Shown: one piece after another, positions 57,837-64,000 of the stretch | Position numbering within the stretch: the first letter of the stretch is position 1 | Layout of the letters: the number at the start of each line of letters is the position of its first letter | Source: Azolla caroliniana | Taxonomy: Eukaryota; Polypodiophyta | Assembly (NCBI GenBank): GCA_043228905.1 | Contig: JBHGNT010000002.1 | Location: 4,774,001 to 4,838,000 of the forward strand | Direction of reading: 5' to 3' | Length of the DNA: 64,000 bases | Translations under genes and position numbers: made by a program | The notes under the pieces: generated by a model | Databases searched by the model: none | What the model was told of the DNA's origin: nothing | What the model saw: the letters and a program-made list of their open reading frames with translations, nothing else

Positions 57837-57998
57837 GCTTGTATGTTTGTATTTGTGTTAATGTCTATATGTATATTTGTGTTTAGTTACATAAGTGTAA
57901 ATAAATGATCAAGACATATGATGTGTGTGTATTTTTGTATAGAATTTATTGATTTACAAGTAGATTAGTATAATTGTATGTGGATTGGTATGAAAATG

Positions 57999-58436
57999 TG
58001 TCACAACAAAGGGACATGAAATACATAGTTGGTGAGGATTGAACCTACAGCCTCACATCAACAAGATGTCATACTCAACCATTTTGATATGAGCATGCAT
58101 TTGTATATAATGATTTAGTATTCTATAGTCTAACATAAAATACATTTCAGAATCAGAATATTCTAGTCATTAGTATATTCTAGAAATATTGTACAATATA
58201 TTCTAGAGATATTTCTCGAGTATATTCTAGATATATTCAATCTCGGAACTTGTATAAATACTTGTAACACCCTTGGTCCCTTTCAAGGGATTCAACACCA
58301 GCCATTGACACATCAATCGAGTATTCTCGTTTCATTCCATCTTGTCTCCTTCTTCATCATTGTCTTCATGCTCTCATGTTGCTCAAGCCCCATCATCCGT
58401 GCTCCATCCCTGTCCGCTCTTGGTGTGTCTATGACA
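57999..58436 (+). repeat. Solo LTR related to gypsy-4
   Basis: 438 bp, starting TGTCACAAC and ending CTATGACA. Same layout as the gypsy-4 LTR: an antisense tRNA-like head (GGATTGAACCT at 58037-58047), TTCtaGAA motifs, a TATAAAT near 58252, then AAGGGATTCAACACCAGCC, resembling the gypsy-4 start region. ATGTG occurs on both sides if the start is taken two bases later, so the target duplication is ambiguous. Confidence 0.65.
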
Positions 58437-58619
58437 ATGTGTATATGTATATAAATAAGAGAATGAATGTTTAAACACGTTTGCAGCCTTTTCTTCCACA
58501 TATAGTACACAAGACTCAAATAGGCTTTATACAGGAAATGAGTATATTTGATAATATCTTTGTGTTTTGGGGTATGATAGCAATAGCGCAAGAAACAAAA
58601 CAAGACTTAACAATATTGT

Positions 58620-59440
58620 TTTTTGGATTTTGAGAAAGCTTATGACAAAGTTTATTGGAATATTTTATATGAGGTTATGGGTTGTCTAGGTCTTCCAATC
58701 GTAGGAGAAGCCTTTAGTGCATTCTTGAATAAGAACAGTTTATCTATTAAGGGTATTTTGTGGCCAAGTGTGGAGGAGGATGTGTTAGGCTTTGAATTTG
58801 CAAATCACACAACATTGTATGTTGTAGGAGGTGACAGAAATCTCTGTAATGTGCAAACTATGATCCATGATTTCTGTGACACTTCATGTGTTATTATTAA
58901 TTGGCATAAATCAATGGGATTTTGACTTGGGGAAGGTTTTACTGCTTATTGGTGTTGAGGTGTTGGATTTCGTTGGATGCCAAAGGGATCTCCTATGAGA
59001 TATTTAGGGTGTCAAGTGAGAATTAATCTTCCCCTAGAACCTCATGTCCAACTCTTACTACTTTCTTTGAGGAAGAAGTTTATCTTTTGGAGTTCTACGA
59101 ATTTTTCATTTGCAAGGAGGCTTGTTGTTTCTGATCAAGTATTACTCTCCTCAATGTGGTATATTCTGTCCTCCTAGTTATTCTCCAGATCTTTGTTATC
59201 AAAGTTACAAAGGTTGATTAGCAATTTATTATGGGGTTCTACTAATTTTAAGTATGTTAGACCAAAGGTAGCTTGGAAAACTATTATCACACCTACTTCT
59301 CAAGGGGGTTTAGGTTTGAACACGTTCGCGTTCACAAGTGGAAGGATTGCACATTCCACTTGTAGAATCTTCTTGAAACGAAGCAAATACACCCTCTCTA
59401 CAAAAATTGGATGCACTAGTATCACATGTTCCTCAACTTG
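58620..59440 (+). pseudogene. LINE reverse transcriptase fragment
   Basis: Plus strand reads DFEKAYDKVYWNILYEVMGCL, then FEFANHTTLYVVGG where the FADD active site should be, INWHKSMGF, and LLWGSTNFKYVRPKVAWKTI with GGLGLNTF near 59230-59320. A stretch between the palm motifs is missing. Degenerate and opposite in strand to the LINE piece at 51.8 kb. Confidence 0.78.
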
Positions 59441-60405
59441 ATGAGAATTTGCAAATATAAAAATACATGATAGGTTTACGAGTGGAGATCATTAGAAATC
59501 ATGCAAGTTTGGACGTGTTGATAAGTTAATGTAGGCATAATAAAGTTCAACAATGGCTCAATATGTCACTATTGTGCGACAAGGGAAACACTAAGTTAAA
59601 GACTTATATTAATTAGGTAAGTTTTACAAAAATATGAGGTGTACTTATATCCATACTAATAAAATGAGTTATAATTTATACTTTGACCTATACGTGCATG
59701 TATATAATTGTGGACAATGTAGGATAGTGAACTTTAGGATAATGTGATTGGAATAACTAACTTATTAAAATATTCAATACTTGTATTTAAAGTTGATCTA
59801 ATCTATTCCTCAGTTTGTTCGTATGGGATCAAACCATATGTCTATAGCTGTGGACAATGTAAGGCAGTGAACTTTAGGATAATGTCGTGGAAATAACAAA
59901 CCTATTAAGGCTTTCATACCTGTATTTAAAATTGATCTACTCTATTGCTTAGGTGATTCACACAGGATCAAACTCCGAACGATAACGCAAGTGGAACTAC
60001 AAGCGTATAAAAACATGCGGATAACGCTAGTGGAACCATTATCAACACACTACACAATCTAAGCAGCAATGGAATAGAAACATAATAGTTTTAACAATAG
60101 AAGACAAAGATCCATAATAACAACATGGACAGTCATGGCAACAATTGTAGGGCCATGTTATGTTAAGGTTAGCTTGGACCAAAATCAGCCTCAATTTAAA
60201 CTAATTCATGTTTCTCCATAAATTTGGTAGTCAGCTATGCACGCGGTGAAACCAATGTCATAAATCTCCTAGCCAAGTATATAAAAATAAAATTGAAACA
60301 TATAGAAGATTATAAAGAATAGAATCCACTAGGTAAAACCCAAAATTTGTATTAATAATGTGAAATCCAAACAAATCGTCAGTGTCATTTTCTTCATAGA
60401 GTCTA
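59441..60405. other. AT-rich intergenic DNA with a tandem duplication
   Basis: No gene seen. A unit of about 140 bp is tandemly repeated at about 59709-59973 (TGTGGACAATGTA at 59709 and 59849), each copy ending near GGATCAAAC. Confidence 0.55.
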
Positions 60406-63400
60406 TTACATAGCAATCAATTCATCAACGTCATTTTCTTCATCATCTTGTGTAGAACTCTCTTCGGCTATACGTGTATTGGCTTCCCCTGTTAGCCGAG
60501 CCAACGAAATATCTTCTATAAGCTCATCATCAAGCTCTATTAGCTCCCCCGGTTCGCCGGCTAACGGAGGAATAGGCTCTCGCGAAGCAGGTTGAAACCT
60601 TTCTGTATTAGCGAGGTTCTTTGCACCGACCTCCTCATCCTGGTCTGGGCACTCCCACAAAGCCTTAATCCGCATATTAATAAATATAACCTGCTCCTCG
60701 TCCTTCTCCAATGCAACTGTATTTCTAAAGAGCTTCAATGCACATGCAGACGTCGTTCCTATGAAGTAAGTAACAAGAAGATTTAGTTGTCAAACAAAAA
60801 AGATTCGGTATTGGTTTCAAGATCGTTACCCTAGTTCGAGGAATACCTGTGCTAGAAAAGAGATCTAATATCCAGTCTCCTTCGATAGAAAACATCTCGA
60901 TCAAGCGCAACATAAGTCGTTGAGGTTTTTGATATGGGTTGACAAGTCCCCGTTCTGTCGTGGTGACATGTCGCAATTTCCATGTCACTGCTGGATATAC
61001 CAATAGATTTGAACCTCTCGCTTCATTAGAATGCTCCTTGATTCTCTGTTTCTTAATTTCATCGAAGTAGCCAATCGTGATGTATTCAATGGCATTAACA
61101 AACCGAAAAGTTGGCCCTCTATTTACATTGGTCTTGATCCTATAAAAAATAATACATCGAGTTAAGAATAGATTGAACAACCTTAAGAAATGCAATATAG
61201 TGAAAGACACCTATAAATAATCCTTACCATGCAAGGTTCTCGATGCCATGGCAATGAGATCTCAAAGCTTGAGCTACCGAGTACCCTTGGTCCATACTAT
61301 GAAAGACAACTATTCGCCACAAGGATGCAGTCGTTTGCTCAGCGAAATCCTTGACCATCTTCTCCAATTGTTTAAACCTAAACGGTTCATCGTCGTATGA
61401 TGACCCAACCATTCGAAATCCGTAAGGAATATCCGCAATCATTAGCGTATATTCCTTCTTTGGCACCTTTTGGATCAAGTCGACGACATCACCGCAAACC
61501 ACATTGTAGTAAAGATCTCTCGTAATATCTTTTTTGTGGCTAAATTTTTTAAAGGAGCCATCTTCCTCCATTTCATACGCCTTGACTAAGCGACGATCCT
61601 TTTCTTTTCTGGCTTGCTCGAGATGTGCAAGGAAGGATGTAGGGAAATCATGTATATCCTTAACTTCTCCTTGTTTCTTGCCTCGACACAGTTTCTAATA
61701 GAAGCAATAGGACATCAAGTATTATTATACAAGCTCTACATATGATGAAAGGGTAATGAAAAACCATCAATACTAACCCAATCCTTGAATGCAATAAAAT
61801 ACTCTGATAACGCCTTATATGAAGACGTTAGAGGATAATCCTCGGTCACTTGTTCCCAAGTTATACATCCAAGTTGTTTCATCATAACTTCTTGGATCTT
61901 CATGTACACCTTATGACTATAAAATTAGAAATCAAGATTAGAACTTTGAATTACACCATATAGACTACAATTTCAGTATTTGAAAGACTTACTTATTGAA
62001 CTCAGTGACCATTTCTTCAAGGCTTAAATCTTTCGCCACAACCCTTGACAAAACAGACACAAGAAGTTGCTCGTCCTTAATACCTTGCATCGCTCTCCAC
62101 AGAGATAGCTTCATGTCATCTGCCGCTTCTTCAATTGTCAAGTCAATTTTCTTGGTGGCTTGTGACTTTAACTCTAGTTGAGGGTCAACCTTACATTTCT
62201 TTTGTCGTTGATCCTTTACCTCCTTATTCTCCCACATTGAGAAGATTTGATCTTGTAGGTCCCATACTTCTCCATCTCTAAACGCCAATTAAAACCAAGA
62301 CTCATATTTTCAAAGACCATCGGACTTAACATTATCATCTACAACAATGCTGACTTCATGTAGACATTGACGTCATAGGCCTCGATGTAACTTCACACCA
62401 AACTTTTGTTTCACGTCCAAATAATCGTGGTGGAAGAACCGTATACACTCAATGGACGACATTTTCTGCCTATAGTCATTATCATTATTATGGTCCCATG
62501 CCAACAGCTTAGCCTCTTCGGTTGTGAGCCCAACATAAATTTTGCACTCGGCATACTTGAAGAAGAAAGTCGTTGGATGTTCTCTCACAAGTTGCCGACG
62601 TGCCTCCGTTGAATGCGATCCACCAATGACAAAGTAATTATATTGATCATGCTTTCTAATATCAAAATCTTCAATGGTTTCACATTCTTCAGGATCTACC
62701 ATAACAATAAAAGTCACCACAGTGACATGAGGATTAATTTTCATTTTTTTCTTGAGATTTTGAATATGCATGCGGTGTGGCTCTCTAATCTCAAGTGGTC
62801 GTCGACCTGTTTTTTCATCAATAGGGGGCCGATGGATGTGTATTATAGGCAGATTAAACATTTGCCCTTTCCTCACCAATTTACGTTGCATTAACTCTCT
62901 CCTTAGCTTATTCTGCTCGGATGACAAAACACTCGATGCCAGCTCAGCTCCTGTTGTCCCCTTATTGTCCTCCTCTTCGTTTTCACTTGTTGAATCGGAG
63001 TCTGACATTTTGGTTGTCTTCTTCTTTGGTGGTCTTGACTGGACTTTGGATACCCTTTTTGTGGCCTTCAATGGGGAGGGCACTTCATCTCTTAGAGTTA
63101 CATGGCCTTGTATATAAGGCCTCAAGGTAACAATAAAGTTTTGTGAGCTTTCAAGATCTTTTTTGAACGCTTTTGGCCCACAAGATTCCTTTACTAAAAG
63201 ATCTTCTGAAAGGAACACTTTACGTACCCCCTTGGAGCACTCTATCATTACCAGTATGTTGGCCGAATCTGCAACTTCATAGTCAAATCGTAGAATACGG
63301 CCATACATAAATGGGGTTTCCTTTCCAAGCTGCCCCTCCCCCTTCTTCTTTGTTGTATACAATACGACTTTTTTCTTTGAGTCAACATATTGCATACACC

Positions 63401-63533
63401 ATTCCTTGTCCGTTAGATCACGGTCAAGAAGGTCTTCACCTCCAGTAGCGGCTACAAGTTTCTTTTGGCTAACGTCAATGTGTGGTTGAGATTTTGTCTC
63501 CTCGTTCAAGAGAAGATTTTTTCCTCTCTTCAT
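60406..63533 (-). pseudogene. ParB/sulfiredoxin-like domain fused to a beta-class N4/N6 DNA methyltransferase (5 exons, 3 nonsense codons)
   Basis: Exons 63533-61993, 61916-61778, 61694-61228, 61139-60847 and 60758-60406. All introns are GT-AG, and the joined 2793 bases form one frame of 930 codons. N-terminal region unrecognised, with an acidic stretch at 178-190. ParB/Srx-like domain about 225-380 with VIGGSHSTEARR at 302-313. Helical linker, then an N4/N6-methylase domain: motif IV DIPYG at 648-652, and QKP..LI..FS..GDWILDLF followed by SSTGGTTSACA (about 788-820) as the SAM-binding motif I. The order IV before I is that of beta-class bacterial enzymes. Acidic C-terminal tail. Three stops lie in exon 1 (62373-62375, 62310-62312 and 62289-62291). 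The ATG at 63533 is one candidate start: coding-like sequence (SFENLSDRPVKKIKLRIQG) continues upstream across another TAG. Probably a recently decayed copy of a nuclear gene. DxPY fits adenine-N6 or cytosine-N4 activity; the target is unknown. Confidence 0.78.
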
Positions 63534-64000
63534 GGACTCAGGAGCTACCTTGGTCTAGGCTTCGATTGGAGAACCCTGTATGCGAAGCTTTATTTTCTTC
63601 ACAGGTCGGTCTGACAGGTTCTCAAACGACTTATTTAAGAAAGTACATGCAAAAACATAAGTTAGGTGGTCACGTAGATTAAGGTTATATATTAAAATAT
63701 AAATAAGTAGATGAAGAACGGTTCTCACTAGCAGGCGATTAGTGGTGAAGTGAAAATCAGGCGATTAGAGTACATGGTAGTCCTATATTCAAAAATCTAT
63801 TCTAGGCAGGGTTATTCAAACTAGAAAATATATCTCGTAATAAGTAAACAGGGTTATATATTCTTTTAAAGAGGAGGTATGACTTATATTGATTCCAGAC
63901 CTATATTGAGGAGAATTTGCTATCATAAAGGTAATTTGTGGGTTATTTTCTACTCTTTTAAGCTATAGTAGGTCATAAAACACCTATAATTAGGGCATGT
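63534..64000 (-). other. Upstream region of the methyltransferase gene
   Basis: On the minus strand about 63545-63640 reads as coding-like sequence in frame with the gene (see previous entry), ending in a possible AG acceptor near 63632. The rest is AT-rich and a further upstream exon may lie outside the window. Confidence 0.4.

Noticed and set aside
62278-62395. An intron removing the three nonsense codons
   Set aside because: The GT (near 62394) and AG (near 62278) sites that would bracket them do not preserve the downstream frame, and the enclosed sequence reads as protein in the same frame between stops.
60406-63533. Bacterial or phage contamination as source of the methyltransferase
   Set aside because: Four GT-AG introns keep phase exactly across the domain, and the flanks are plant retroelements.

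Overview
The window is nuclear DNA of a land plant. It holds a split short-chain dehydrogenase gene of the chloroplast TIC32-like kind, plant-type Ty1/copia and Ty3/gypsy elements primed by initiator tRNA-Met, and degenerate L1-type LINEs. A fern or other non-seed plant is my best guess; this is inference from the retroelement mix and from a bacterial-type DNA methyltransferase gene, and no marker here fixes the species.

Left part (1-38.8 kb): a nest of LTR retrotransposons. A gypsy gag fragment carrying a solo LTR (1-1734) abuts a dead gypsy integrase (1735-2822). Next is copia-1 (plus strand), whose 5' LTR is split by gypsy-1 (2870-10176, apparently intact, LTRs with one difference seen). 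Its integrase region is split first by copia-2 (11982-17834, minus) and then by gypsy-2 (18324-30783, minus), which is itself split by copia-3 (19180-24689, minus, one in-frame stop). Target-site duplications can be read for the solo LTR, gypsy-1, gypsy-2, copia-2, copia-3 and copia-4, so the order of insertion is recoverable. From 30.9 to 38.8 kb lie an unexplained repeat-rich stretch, a truncated chromodomain gypsy (gypsy-3) interrupted by copia-4 (32656-38105), and another integrase fragment.

Middle (38.8-51.8 kb): AT-rich host DNA with the eight-exon SDR gene (40398-50088, plus). Its exons join to an open 352-residue frame. Intron 7 (5.07 kb) holds a degenerate, nearly full-length LINE in antisense.

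Right part (51.8-64 kb): a LINE 3' fragment, a degenerate chromovirus (gypsy-4, 52657-57836) with an unusually informative LTR, a related solo LTR (57999-58436), a LINE reverse transcriptase fragment, and a minus-strand spliced gene (60406-63533) encoding a ParB/sulfiredoxin-like domain fused to a beta-class N4/N6 DNA methyltransferase. That gene frame is interrupted by three nonsense codons.

Main points of interest: the ParB-methyltransferase fusion; the gypsy-4 LTR, which combines an antisense tRNA-like head, a four-unit heat-shock element, a TATA box and a transcript start complementary to the primer-binding site (Tf1-like self-priming); and a conserved U-UUU-UAG gag/pol junction in gypsy-1 and gypsy-2.
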